64,000 nt of DNA from contig CAYLPT010000188.1 of NCBI GenBank assembly GCA_964385645.1, positions 11,618 through 75,617 of the forward strand, written 5' to 3'. The stretch's first letter is position 1, and every line of letters starts with the position of its first letter. Below the pieces are notes generated by a model, which was given only the letters and a program-made list of their open reading frames with translations, searched no databases and was not told the origin of the DNA. This document shows, piece by piece, positions 46,495 to 54,416 of this stretch. The translations under genes and the position numbers were made by a program. Source of the DNA: CAYLPT01 sp964385645 (GTDB lineage: Bacteria; Armatimonadota; Hebobacteria; Hebobacterales; Hebobacteraceae).

Positions 46495-47917
46495 GGCCCT
46501 CGCTCCGCGACATCTGCTGCGCCCGCTCCACCGCCTCCTCTATGCCCCCCACCATGTAGAAGGCCCGCTCGGGCAGGTTGTCGTGCTGTCCGTCCACGAT
46601 CTCCTTCAGCCCGCGGATGGTCTCCCGCAGCGGCACATAGCGGCCGGGCCGGCCGGTGAAGGGCTCGGCGACGAAGAAGGGCTGGGACAGGAAGCGCTCG
46701 ATCCGGCGCGCCCGCGCCACGATCAGGCGGTCCTCGTCCGACAGGTCCTGCACGCCGAGGATGGCGATGATGTCCTGCAGATCTCGGTAGCGCTGGAGGA
46801 CGCCCTGCACGCGCCGGGCGACCGCGTAGTGCTCCGCGCCCACCACCGCCGGGTCGAGGATGCGGGAGGTCGAGCGCAGCGGGTCCACGGCCGGGTAGAT
46901 GCCGCGCTCGGAGATGCGGCGATCGAGCACCGTGGTCGCATCCAGGTGGGCCATCGCGGCTGCGGGGGCCGGGTCGGTGATGTCGTCGGCGGGCACGTAG
47001 ATGGCCTGCAGGGAGGTGATCGAGCCGCGCCGGGTGGAGGTGATGCGCTCCTGGAGCGCGCCCATCTCGTAGGCCAGGGTCGGCTGGTAGCCCACGGCCG
47101 AGGGCATCCGCCCCAGCAGCGCGGATACCTCGGAGCCCGCCTGCACGAACCGGAAGATGTTGTCAATGAACAGCAGCACGTCCTGTCCCTGCACATCGCG
47201 GAAGTGCTCGGCCAGCGTGAGCGCCGTGAGGGGCGCCCGCAGCCTGGCCCCGGGCGGCTCGTTCATCTGCCCGAACACCAGAGCGGCGCGGGCGATCACC
47301 CCCGTCTCCCTCATCGTCAGCCACAGGTCGTTGCCCTCGCGCGTGCGCTCCCCCACACCCGCGAACACCGAGATGCCGCCGTGCTGCTTGGCCATGTTGT
47401 GGATCAGCTCGGTCAGCAGCACCGTCTTGCCCACCCCCGCGCCGCCGAAGAGCCCCACCTTGCCCCCTCGCGGGTAGGGCGCGAGCAGGTCCACCACCTT
47501 GAAGCCGGTCTCGTAGATCTCGGTCCTCACCTCCTGGTCCTCGAAGCCAGGCGGGGGCCGATGGATCGCCAGGCGCTCCTCGGTCTCCACGGGTCCGAGC
47601 CCGTCAATGGGGTCGCCGAGCACGTTCAGCACGCGCCCGAGCACCGCCGGGCCCACCGGCACGGTGATGGGCGCGCCCGTGTTGCGCACGGCCATCCCCC
47701 GCACCAGCCCCTCCGTCGGCGCCATCGCCACACACCTCACCGTCTCGTTGCCCAGGTGCTGGGCCACCTCGAGCACCAGCCGCTGAGTCTCCCCGCCGCG
47801 GGTGAGGGTCACCTCGAGGGCGTCCCGGATCTCCGGCAGCGCGTCGGCCGGGAAGCGCGCGTCCACGACCGGCCCCACCACCTGCACGACGGTACCCTGG
47901 GAGCGCTCCCCGGCCAT
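46478..47917 (-). CDS. atpD: ATP synthase beta subunit
   Basis: 479 residues. The P-loop GGAGVGKTVLLTELI, the Glu of GERTREGNDLW, the Walker-B-type DVLLFIDNIFRFVQAGSE and ALLGRMPSAVGYQPTLA mark the catalytic subunit. It hosts the ATP-forming sites of F1. It follows atpG with a 3-bp gap and no promoter of its own. Confidence 0.97.
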   Translation of the reverse strand: MAGERSQGTVVQVVGPVVDARFPADALPEIRDALEVTLTRGGETQRLVLEVAQHLGNETVRCVAMAPTEGLVRGMAVRNTGAPITVPVGPAVLGRVLNVLGDPIDGLGPVETEERLAIHRPPPGFEDQEVRTEIYETGFKVVDLLAPYPRGGKVGLFGGAGVGKTVLLTELIHNMAKQHGGISVFAGVGERTREGNDLWLTMRETGVIARAALVFGQMNEPPGARLRAPLTALTLAEHFRDVQGQDVLLFIDNIFRFVQAGSEVSALLGRMPSAVGYQPTLAYEMGALQERITSTRRGSITSLQAIYVPADDITDPAPAAAMAHLDATTVLDRRISERGIYPAVDPLRSTSRILDPAVVGAEHYAVARRVQGVLQRYRDLQDIIAILGVQDLSDEDRLIVARARRIERFLSQPFFVAEPFTGRPGRYVPLRETIRGLKEIVDGQHDNLPERAFYMVGGIEEAVERAQQMSRSEGHAAAL

Positions 47918-47920
47918 GGT

Positions 47921-48757
47921 TCAGCCTGCCCCCGCGCCCTCGGCGGCGCCGATGACCTCCATCAGCTCCTCCGTGATCGCCGCCTGCCGAGCCTTGTGAT
48001 AGCTGAGGGTCAGCTCCCGCGCCATGCGCTCCGCGTTCTCCGTGGCCTCGGTCATGGCCAACACCCGCGCCGCCTGCTCGCTGGCCGAGGCCTCCAGCAC
48101 GACCCCCAGGAGCTCGCTCCGCAGGTAGCGCGATAGGAGCCCCTCCAGGAGCGCCGGCGCCGGCGGCTCGAAGATGATGTAGGGCGGCAAGTACTGCGCC
48201 TCCAGAGTGACTGGCAGGAGCTCATCCGCCCTCAGCCGCGAGCGCATCTCCCCCAGGAACTCCGTGTAGACTACCACGACTCGCTCAAGCTCCCCGCGCC
48301 GGAAGCGCTCGCCAATCCGGCACGCGGCCTGGGCGATGGCCGCGGCATCAGGTCGCGGCCCCACGGGCGCCACCTGGTCAACGACCTCGTAGCCGCGCTC
48401 CCGCATTCGCTGCAGCGCTCTTCTGCCCACTGCCACCACCACAGCCTCCTCCGGCGGAGCCTCCGCCACCGCTCGTCGCACGACGTTGGCGCTGTAGCCG
48501 CCGGCGAGGCCGCGGTCGCCGGCCACCACGACGAGCATGGTCCGCCCACCCGCCGGCCAGGCGAGGAAGGGATGGTCGCGCGTCGTCGCCACCACCCGGC
48601 CCACGAGCGCCCGCAGGCGTCGCCGGTAGGGGCGCGTCGCCCGCAGGCGCTCCTCCGCGCGGCGAAGCCGGATGGAGGCCACCGTCTTCATCGCCCGGCA
48701 GGTCTGCTCGAGTCCGCGGACGGTGCGGATGTGTTGCCTGATGTCCCGCAGCGACAT
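47921..48757 (-). CDS. atpG: ATP synthase gamma subunit
   Basis: 278 residues. It starts MSLRDIRQHIRTVRGLEQTCRAMK. The VVAGDRGLAGGYSANVV block and the C-terminal helix MTEATENAERMARELTLSYHKARQAAITEELMEVI (cited in part) are typical. It forms the central stalk. The start ATG shares one base with the atpA stop (TGATG). Confidence 0.95.
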   Translation of the reverse strand: MSLRDIRQHIRTVRGLEQTCRAMKTVASIRLRRAEERLRATRPYRRRLRALVGRVVATTRDHPFLAWPAGGRTMLVVVAGDRGLAGGYSANVVRRAVAEAPPEEAVVVAVGRRALQRMRERGYEVVDQVAPVGPRPDAAAIAQAACRIGERFRRGELERVVVVYTEFLGEMRSRLRADELLPVTLEAQYLPPYIIFEPPAPALLEGLLSRYLRSELLGVVLEASASEQAARVLAMTEATENAERMARELTLSYHKARQAAITEELMEVIGAAEGAGAG

Positions 48758-50289
48758 CAGGCGGCCTCCCCGCGGCGTTGGCCTGCCGGCGCGCGGCCCC
48801 GGTACTCCTCGATGGCGTCCCTCAGGCCGCGCTCAATCTCGTCGTCCAGGTCCCCGGTTGCCTGGATGCGAGACAAGACACCGGGGCGCTCCTCTCGGAC
48901 GAAGGCGAGCAGACCGGCGACGAAGCTCTGCACCTGCTCGATGGCTACGTCGTCGAGGTAGCCCTGGGTGCCCGCGTAGATCGCGACCACCTGCTCGGCG
49001 AGAGGCATGGGCGCATACTGAGGTTGCTTGAGCAGCTCCATCATGCGATCGCCGTGGGCTAGCTGCTCGCGGGTGGCCGGCTCCAGCTCGGCGGCGAACT
49101 GGGAGAAGGCGTGCAGCTCCTGGTAGTAGGCGAGCTCGAGCCGAAGCATCCCCGCCACCCGCTTCATGGCCGGCGCCTGGGCCGCCCCCCCGACGCGGGA
49201 CACCGACAGGCCCACGTTCATGGCGGGCCGCAGGCCGGCGAAGAACAGATCGGACTCGAGGTAGATCTGTCCGTCCGTGATGGAGATGATGTTGGTGGGG
49301 ATGTAGGCTGAGTAGTCGCCCTCCTGGGTCTCGACGACGCAGAGCGCGGTGAGGGAGCCTCCGCCCCGCGCATCGCTCAACTTCGCGGCCCGCTCGAGCA
49401 GGTGGGCGTGGAGGTAGAAGATGTCTCCGGGGAAGGCCTCCCGACCCGGGGGCCGGCGGAGCAGCAGGCTGATCTGGCGGTAGGCGTGGGCGTGCTTAGT
49501 GAGGTCGTCGTAGATGACCAGCGCGTGTTCGCCGCGGTCGCGGAAGTACTCCCCGATGGAGCAGCCGGCGAAGGGCGCGAGGTACTGCTGGGCGGCGGGG
49601 TCGCTCGCCGCGGCGACGACGATGGTGGTGTAGTCCATCGCGCCGTGCTGCTCCAGCACGTGCGCGAGCCGCGCCACCGCGGCCAGCCGCTGCCCGATGG
49701 CCACGTAGATGCAGTAGCAGCCCTGGCCGCGCTGGTTGATGATGGTGTCTACGGCGATCGCCGTCTTGCCCGTCTGGCGGTCGCCCACGATGAGCTCCCG
49801 CTGCCCCCGGCCCAGGGGCGTGATAGCGTCCACCGCCTTCAGGCCGGTCTGGAGCGGCTCGTTGACCGGCTGACGCTCCGCCACCCCGGGCGCGCGCGCC
49901 TCCAGGGGGCGAAACTCGCGGGCGGATATGGGCCCCCGGTCGTCCAGGGGCTGCCCGAGCGCGTTCACCACTCGCCCGATGAGGGGCTCCCCCACCGGCA
50001 CCTGCACGATGCGCCCCGTCGTCTTGGCGAGGTCGCCCTCCTTCACATCGCGGTCCTGCCCCAGCAGTATGCACCCGACGTTGTCCTCCTCGAGGTTGTG
50101 GGCCAGCCCATAGATGCCGCCGGCGAACTCGATCATCTCCCCCATCATGGCATCGTGCAGCCCATAGACGCGGGCGACCCCGTCACCGACCTGGAGGACC
50201 CGACCGACCGAGCGCACCTCTGGCTCGACGCCGAGCCTCTCGATCTCCTCGCGGAGGACCGCGCTCACCTCGTCGGGCCGGATGCTCAC
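48757..50289 (-). CDS. atpA: ATP synthase alpha subunit
   Basis: 510 residues from a GTG at 50289, supported by a GTGA overlap with the atpH stop. P-loop GDRQTGKTAIAVDTIINQ, IYVAIGQ, YDDLTKHAHAYRQISLLLRRPPGREAF (cited in part) and VGLSVSRVGGAAQ are the family features. It is the non-catalytic nucleotide-binding subunit. The C-terminal segment past 490 is Arg/Gly-rich (RGRAPAGQRRGE). Confidence 0.96.
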   Translation of the reverse strand: MSIRPDEVSAVLREEIERLGVEPEVRSVGRVLQVGDGVARVYGLHDAMMGEMIEFAGGIYGLAHNLEEDNVGCILLGQDRDVKEGDLAKTTGRIVQVPVGEPLIGRVVNALGQPLDDRGPISAREFRPLEARAPGVAERQPVNEPLQTGLKAVDAITPLGRGQRELIVGDRQTGKTAIAVDTIINQRGQGCYCIYVAIGQRLAAVARLAHVLEQHGAMDYTTIVVAAASDPAAQQYLAPFAGCSIGEYFRDRGEHALVIYDDLTKHAHAYRQISLLLRRPPGREAFPGDIFYLHAHLLERAAKLSDARGGGSLTALCVVETQEGDYSAYIPTNIISITDGQIYLESDLFFAGLRPAMNVGLSVSRVGGAAQAPAMKRVAGMLRLELAYYQELHAFSQFAAELEPATREQLAHGDRMMELLKQPQYAPMPLAEQVVAIYAGTQGYLDDVAIEQVQSFVAGLLAFVREERPGVLSRIQATGDLDDEIERGLRDAIEEYRGRAPAGQRRGEAA

Positions 50290-50840
50290 CGCCCGGACCC
50301 CTGCGCGCCGACCAGCCTCTCCCGCAGGCGCGCCAGCCGCCCAGCCGCGCTGCCGTCCACGAGCCGGTCGCCCACCCGCACCACCACGCCCGCCAGCACG
50401 CTGGCATCCACCCGGGCCTCGAGCTCGATCCGCATGCCCGTCATCCGCGCGAGCGCCGCCGCGAGTCGGCGGCGCTGCTGGGCGGTGAGGGGCACTGCAG
50501 TGAGCGCCTCCGCCCGCAGCAGCCCCGCTCGGGCGTCGGCCAGCTCGCCGAAGCGCTCCGCGACGCTCGCCAGCTCCTCGCCCCGCCCATGCCGCACCAG
50601 GGCGCACACCAGGCCCACCAACAGGTCGCTGAACGCGCCCTCCAAGGCCGCCCGTGCCAGCTCCACCCTCCGTGCGAGGGGCACCTCCGGCCGCGTCAGC
50701 GCGAGCGAAAGCTCCGGCGCGACCTGCGCCAGGCGCACTAGCTGGGCCAGCTCGCCCCGCACCCGGGCCACCTCCCCCCGCTCGGCCGCCAGGTCAAGGA
50801 GGGCCTCGGCGTAGCGGGAGGCGGCGCGACGGTCTGTCAC
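50286..50840 (-). CDS. atpH: ATP synthase delta subunit
   Basis: 184 residues. The start RRAASRYAEALLDLAAERG and the C-terminal beta region VDASVLAGVVVRVGDRLVDGS (in part) match OSCP/delta, which links the peripheral stalk to the top of F1. It overlaps atpF by four bases (ATGA) and atpA by three. Confidence 0.9.
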   Translation of the reverse strand: MTDRRAASRYAEALLDLAAERGEVARVRGELAQLVRLAQVAPELSLALTRPEVPLARRVELARAALEGAFSDLLVGLVCALVRHGRGEELASVAERFGELADARAGLLRAEALTAVPLTAQQRRRLAAALARMTGMRIELEARVDASVLAGVVVRVGDRLVDGSAAGRLARLRERLVGAQGSGR

Positions 50841-51343
50841 GGCTCCTGCTCCAGGCTGGCGATGAAGTCGTCCACGGCCTGGCGGTGCTGCTGCTCGTCG
50901 AGGCGCTGGAGCACCGCGCGGCTGGCGGCGAGCAGGGCCAGATCCACCACTCGGCGGCGCAGCTCGGCGGTGGCGCGCGCGCGCTCCAGGGCGATGGCCG
51001 CCCGCGCTCGCTCGCGCAGCCGCTGCCCGTCTTCACGGGCTTCCTGTAGGATCTGCGCGCGCGCCTGCTCGGCCTCCCGGATCGCGCGGCGGAGTTGTTC
51101 ACGGGCCTCCTCTTGGGCCTGCGCGAGCACCTTCGCCCTCTCAGCCTCAATGGCGGCGAGCTGGCGCTTGGCCTCCTCGCCGGCCGCGAAGGCGGCGTCA
51201 ATCTGGCGCTCTCGACGGCGCATGACGCTCAGCAGCGGGCCGAACAGGAGCCGCTTGAGCACCAGGTAGAGGAGCGCGAAGCCGAGCACCTGGAGCGCGA
51301 GGACATAGGGGTCTATCTCGAGCGGACTGAGGGTTGGTTCCAT
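50837..51343 (-). CDS. atpF: ATP synthase b subunit
   Basis: 168 residues. One membrane helix (VLALQVLGFALLYLVLKRLLF) is followed by a long amphipathic, Ala/Glu/Arg-rich coiled coil (about 40-165). That is the peripheral stalk layout. A single b gene is seen, without a b-prime copy. It has a 24-bp gap to atpE upstream. Confidence 0.93.
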   Translation of the reverse strand: MEPTLSPLEIDPYVLALQVLGFALLYLVLKRLLFGPLLSVMRRRERQIDAAFAAGEEAKRQLAAIEAERAKVLAQAQEEAREQLRRAIREAEQARAQILQEAREDGQRLRERARAAIALERARATAELRRRVVDLALLAASRAVLQRLDEQQHRQAVDDFIASLEQEP

Positions 51344-51367
51344 CGCGCCGGCTCCCGTGCTCCGTGC

Positions 51368-51637
51368 TCAGCGGCCGCCCAGCGCCCTGAGCGCCTCCGC
51401 CGCGGGCGGCAGTTTGGCGGACAGCAACAGGCCCAGGACCAAGGCGTAGATGATCATGGACTCGATGAACGCAAGGCCCAGGATCAGCAGGGTGAACAGC
51501 CGGCCGCCCGCCTCCGGTTGCCGCCCCGTCGCCTCGAGCGCCGCGACCACCGCGCGGCCCTGAGCTATGCTGCCGGCGACGGCTGCTACCGCGACCGTGC
51601 CCCCCGAGACCAGGGCCAGCCCGAACAGATAGAGCAT
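51368..51637 (-). CDS. atpE: ATP synthase c subunit
   Basis: 89 residues from ATG 51637, with AAGGAG motifs before it; a longer frame lacks a plausible N-terminus. Two transmembrane helices are joined by the conserved polar loop GRQPEAGG. The ion-binding carboxylate is Glu in GLAFIESMIIYALVLGLLL. A Gln in helix 1 (IAQGRAV), the Ser after Glu and the Tyr five residues on match most Na+-binding positions of Na+-translocating c rings; the Thr position is Met. Ion specificity is therefore open. Confidence 0.93.
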   Translation of the reverse strand: MLYLFGLALVSGGTVAVAAVAGSIAQGRAVVAALEATGRQPEAGGRLFTLLILGLAFIESMIIYALVLGLLLSAKLPPAAEALRALGGR

Positions 51638-51647
51638 CTCCTTCTCC

Positions 51648-52523
51648 TTACCCAGCAAGCGCTTTCTGTGGGGCGGAGTCCCCCGCCGCCTCCCGACGCT
51701 CCCCATGCCCCAATACCCCGCCGAGGTATACCGTCGCGAGCGTCGAGAAGACCAGGGCCTGTGCGAACGCCACGACCATCCCCAGCAGCAGGTTCGGCAG
51801 CTGAACCGGCAGGAAGACCCAGTAGCGCCGCGCCAGCCCGGCAGCGAGCCCCAGCAGTATGAAGACGACCGCGTGCTCGGCCATCATGTTGCCGAAGAGG
51901 CGGAGCGAGAGCGTCACGGGCCGGCACAGCTCCCCGATGAGGTGGATGCAGAACACGAAGGGCAGCAGGGGAAGGTAGGCGGGGCGCAGGGGCACACCTT
52001 CCACGAAGTAGCCAAGGTATCCGACCCCGTAGCGCCGGAACCCGCAACCCTGCACGACCAGGAACACGACGAGCGCGAGCGCGGCGGTGATGGTGAGGTT
52101 CGAGGTCGGAGCCATGAAGCCCGGCACGAGGCCGAAGAGGTTCATGAGGAAGATGTAGATGAACAGGGAGCCGACGAAGGGCACATAGCCCAGCCCCTCG
52201 GGCCCAGTGATGCTCAGAACCAGGGTCCTCAGCGCGCCCACGAGCAGCTCCAGGAGCGTCTGAAGCCCTCGCGGCCGCAGGGAGGGCCGGCGGGCGCCTA
52301 GCGCGCTCAGCACCACGAGCACCAGCGCCGCCGCCAGCGACCATGCGAAGGCGAGCGCGGCGCGGCTCCTGAGCAGAGGCTCCCCCGCCACTCGCACCGA
52401 TGACAGCCAGCTCAGCCAAGTCGCCTCGTAGACCTCCTCGAAGCCCGCCGCAAGGGCGGCGGAGGAGCTCCCCAGAGAGGCCATCGCCAACGCCACCGTG
52501 TGGCGAAGAGGCCGCCGCAGCAC
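51648..52523 (-). CDS. atpB: ATP synthase a subunit
   Basis: About 291 residues from a GTG at 52523, with GGAGAGG just before it and the atpI stop 2 bases away. Several transmembrane helices are seen. The essential Arg lies in PVTLSLRLFGNMMAEH, and the later LPVQLPNLLLGMVVAFAQALVF contains a Gln of the channel. It forms the stator half-channels. The far upstream in-frame extension is the frame-shifted shadow of atpI. Confidence 0.93.
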   Translation of the reverse strand: MLRRPLRHTVALAMASLGSSSAALAAGFEEVYEATWLSWLSSVRVAGEPLLRSRAALAFAWSLAAALVLVVLSALGARRPSLRPRGLQTLLELLVGALRTLVLSITGPEGLGYVPFVGSLFIYIFLMNLFGLVPGFMAPTSNLTITAALALVVFLVVQGCGFRRYGVGYLGYFVEGVPLRPAYLPLLPFVFCIHLIGELCRPVTLSLRLFGNMMAEHAVVFILLGLAAGLARRYWVFLPVQLPNLLLGMVVAFAQALVFSTLATVYLGGVLGHGERREAAGDSAPQKALAG

Positions 52524-52525
52524 GG

Positions 52526-52951
52526 TTACCTCTCCCCTGCCATCGTCTTCGCCCGGTGCGCCGCGAGCAGACACGCCAGTGCCGCCCACGTCGCCGCCGC
52601 CGGCACCAGGCCCGCACCCAGGCAGACCCCGGCCGGCGAGACCACCCCCCCTCGCAGCGGCCACCAGAGCACCAAGGCCGCGGCCGGCCACCTGAGCAGC
52701 CAGAGCAGGCCGTGCCCGAGGGGGATGTGGGGGCGTCCGGGGCGCGCCAGCCAGCCCCTGACCACCGCGATGTCGAGCCCGAACAGGCCCAGCCCCACAG
52801 CGGCGCCGAGGGCTGCGCCCAGAGAATGGGAGCGGCCGAGGGGGGCGAGCGCAGCGACCAGGACCAGCCCGAGCAGCACCGACCGATGATGCAGGCGCGC
52901 CAGCGCCCCCTCGTCCGCGCCCTCGAGCTCGTCCGCGTGTCTGCTGCTCAC
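52526..52951 (-). CDS. AtpI-like membrane protein of the ATP synthase operon
   Basis: 141 residues from a GTG at 52951. Four hydrophobic segments alternate with polar turns (SVLLGLVLVAALAPL, LGAALGAAVGLGLFGLDIAVV, LLWLLRWPAAALVLW, VCLGAGLVPAAATWAALACLL; partly abbreviated). Its position between atpZ and atpB is that of AtpI, an assembly helper for the c ring. The assignment rests on position and topology more than on sequence. Confidence 0.65.
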   Translation of the reverse strand: MSSRHADELEGADEGALARLHHRSVLLGLVLVAALAPLGRSHSLGAALGAAVGLGLFGLDIAVVRGWLARPGRPHIPLGHGLLWLLRWPAAALVLWWPLRGGVVSPAGVCLGAGLVPAAATWAALACLLAAHRAKTMAGER

Positions 52952-52964
52952 CGTCCAGGCGTCC

Positions 52965-53183
52965 TCAGTCGCGTGCTAGTCGTCGCAGCGCCCTCAGCAG
53001 CTCCGCGAATCCCACCGCGGTCCCCAGCAGTGTCCCCAGGAACGTGAGCCACGGCCCCGTGCCCCATCTCCCATCACAGTAGTAGCCCAGCAACGCCCCA
53101 CCGACAGTCGTGGCCCCCAGCACGAGCCCCAGCCCTCCCAGCAGCGCGGGGTCCCGCAACGGCGGCCTGCGGTCGTTGGCCAT
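52965..53183 (-). CDS. AtpZ-like membrane protein (F0F1 ATPase gene-1 type)
   Basis: About 72 residues from ATG 53183, with GAGGG before it. Two membrane helices (LLGGLGLVLGATTVGGALLGYY and FLGTLLGTAVGFAELLRALRR; in part), the Asp-Gly turn CDGRWGTGP between them and its first place in the atp operon match AtpZ/AtpI-type proteins. A longer frame (to 53264) would run through the leader hairpin and is rejected. Confidence 0.75.
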   Translation of the reverse strand: MANDRRPPLRDPALLGGLGLVLGATTVGGALLGYYCDGRWGTGPWLTFLGTLLGTAVGFAELLRALRRLARD

Positions 53184-53203
53184 GCGCCCTCGCTTCCGAC
53201 GGC

Positions 53204-53236
53204 AAAAAAACCAACGAGGCTTGCGCCTCGCCTTGG
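53204..53236 (-). terminator. Intrinsic terminator in the atp operon leader (probable attenuator)
   Basis: On the minus strand: CCAA, two bulged G, CGAGGC, a GCAA tetraloop, GCCTCG, TTGG, then seven T (53236 to 53204). The stem has about 10 pairs and the GCAA loop is GNRA. It lies between the atp promoter and the atpZ start, 20 bases before the ATG, with no upstream gene on this strand to terminate. Confidence 0.75.
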
Positions 53237-53267
53237 CAGCGGAACCGGCAGGAGCCCTTGCCACGGT

Positions 53268-53296
53268 ATCATACTGGCCGCTCGGGGCCCTGTCAA
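53268..53296 (-). promoter_or_regulatory. Promoter of atp-murA-mreB operon
   Basis: Minus-strand TTGACA (53291-53296), a 17-bp spacer, then TATGAT (53268-53273). The predicted start is near 53261, giving a 78-base leader that contains the terminator-like hairpin. Confidence 0.75.
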
Positions 53297-53359
53297 GCCA
53301 TGCCTCGAGGGCCCTTCGCCCCCTGGCCGAACAGGCGCGCGGGCAGGGCGGACCGGTGA

Positions 53360-53388
53360 TTGACTTTTGCCGGGCGCGCCGCTACTCT
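53360..53388 (+). promoter_or_regulatory. Promoter of the bifunctional-nuclease-family gene
   Basis: TTGACT (53360-53365), a 17-bp spacer, then TACTCT (53383-53388). The -10 is weak. It is divergent from the atp promoter, about 65 bp apart. Confidence 0.4.
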
Positions 53389-53452
53389 AGACGCAGCCCC
53401 CGGCGTCGAGGGCCGGAGGAGTCGGGCAGCGAAGGTCGCGTGGGAGCGCGCC

Positions 53453-53920
53453 GTGAAGACCGTGCAGCTCAAGGTGGAAGGGGTGGCCGTGGACTGGCGG
53501 GGAAGCCCGGTGGTGGTGCTTCGGGAGACCGGGGGCCAGCGCGCGGTGTTCATCTGGGTCGGGCTGAGCGAGGCGACGGCGATCAGCATGCAGCTCGAGG
53601 GGCAGCGCCCGCCCCGGCCCTTCACCCACGACCTGATCGTCCTCATCCTGGACCAGCTTGATGCTCAGGTCGAGCGCGTGGTCATCAGCGACATGAGGGG
53701 GGAGACCTACTACGCCGAGCTGCGCCTGCGCGCCAACGGGCGCACGAAGCGCATAGACTGCCGGCCCAGCGACGCCATTGCGGTCGCCCTCCGCACCGAG
53801 GCGCCCATCCACATTGACAACGAGCTGCTGGAGAGACTCGACTCGGAGCGCCGGGCGCAGGAGGCCAGGCTCTCCCTCGACGCCACCATCGTCCCCCCTG
53901 ACGAGACCACGGTCCACTGA
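53453..53920 (+). CDS. Bifunctional nuclease (DUF151) family protein
   Basis: About 155 residues from a GTG at 53453. The BFN core is recognisable: VVVLRETGGQRAVFIWVGLSEATAI (in part), the RPFTHDLIVLILDQL helix, VISDMRGETYYAELRL and DCRPSDAIAVALRTEAPI. Bacterial homologues are small cytoplasmic proteins of uncertain activity; plant BBD proteins are reported to have nuclease activity. It lies head-to-head with the atp operon and is followed by a convergent MazG-like gene. Confidence 0.88.
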   Translation: MKTVQLKVEGVAVDWRGSPVVVLRETGGQRAVFIWVGLSEATAISMQLEGQRPPRPFTHDLIVLILDQLDAQVERVVISDMRGETYYAELRLRANGRTKRIDCRPSDAIAVALRTEAPIHIDNELLERLDSERRAQEARLSLDATIVPPDETTVH

Positions 53921-53930
53921 GCCGGCTGGC

Positions 53931-54212
53931 TCACCCACAGCCGCACGGCGTCTCCTGGCACTTCGGGCACCCCAGCTCGTACTTGCGCGCCGCCTCCGCC
54001 AGCTCCACCCCGCAGATGCTTGCCAGGGTGGACACCCACGCCAGCACGTCGGCGAACTCCTCCGCCCGCTCGCCGGCGTCACCCTCGCGGATCGCCCGCG
54101 CCAGCTCGCCGACCTCCTCGACGAACCAGCGGAAGGTCCCATCGAGGCCGCGGGCGCGGTCCTTCTGATAGTAGATGCGCTCGATCAGCCGCTGGAACTC
54201 TGCGATCTCCAT
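53931..54212 (-). CDS. MazG-like nucleotide pyrophosphohydrolase
   Basis: 93 residues from ATG 54212, with GGGAGGG about 9 bases before it. The helical core FRWFVEEVGELARAI (ExxE), followed by RAEEFADVLAWVSTLAS (ExxD), is the MazG metal-binding pattern. The C-terminal CPKCQETPCGCG is a Cys-rich tail (four Cys) that could bind zinc and is also seen in some archaeal and thermophile MazG-like proteins. It likely hydrolyses non-canonical NTPs. Convergent with the BFN gene (10 bp). Confidence 0.8.
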   Translation of the reverse strand: MEIAEFQRLIERIYYQKDRARGLDGTFRWFVEEVGELARAIREGDAGERAEEFADVLAWVSTLASICGVELAEAARKYELGCPKCQETPCGCG

Positions 54213-54357
54213 ACGATCATCCCTCCCGGCGGTCGCCAGCAAGACGGCGCCTGCCATCAAGGCCCGCGGCCGGGGCCGCTGCCGGCGCGGCTCACCTCGC
54301 AGACCTGCGCTGCGAAGGGCTGTGAATCCTGCCGGGCCGGGTCGGTAGGGGGCCGAA

Positions 54358-54385
54358 TTGACACTCAGCACCGAGAGGCTATAAT
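54358..54385 (+). promoter_or_regulatory. Promoter of ECF sigma factor gene
   Basis: TTGACA (54358-54363), a 16-bp spacer, TATAAT (54380-54385), both perfect consensus. This looks like a housekeeping promoter rather than an ECF autoregulatory one. Confidence 0.75.
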
Positions 54386-54416
54386 GGGCCGGAGGCAGGC
54401 CGAGCAAGGGGAGCCG

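Noticed and set aside
53110..53661. Plus-strand open frame across the atp operon leader
   Set aside because: It crosses both divergent promoters and the hairpin, and is out of frame with the bifunctional-nuclease gene; the translation is low complexity.
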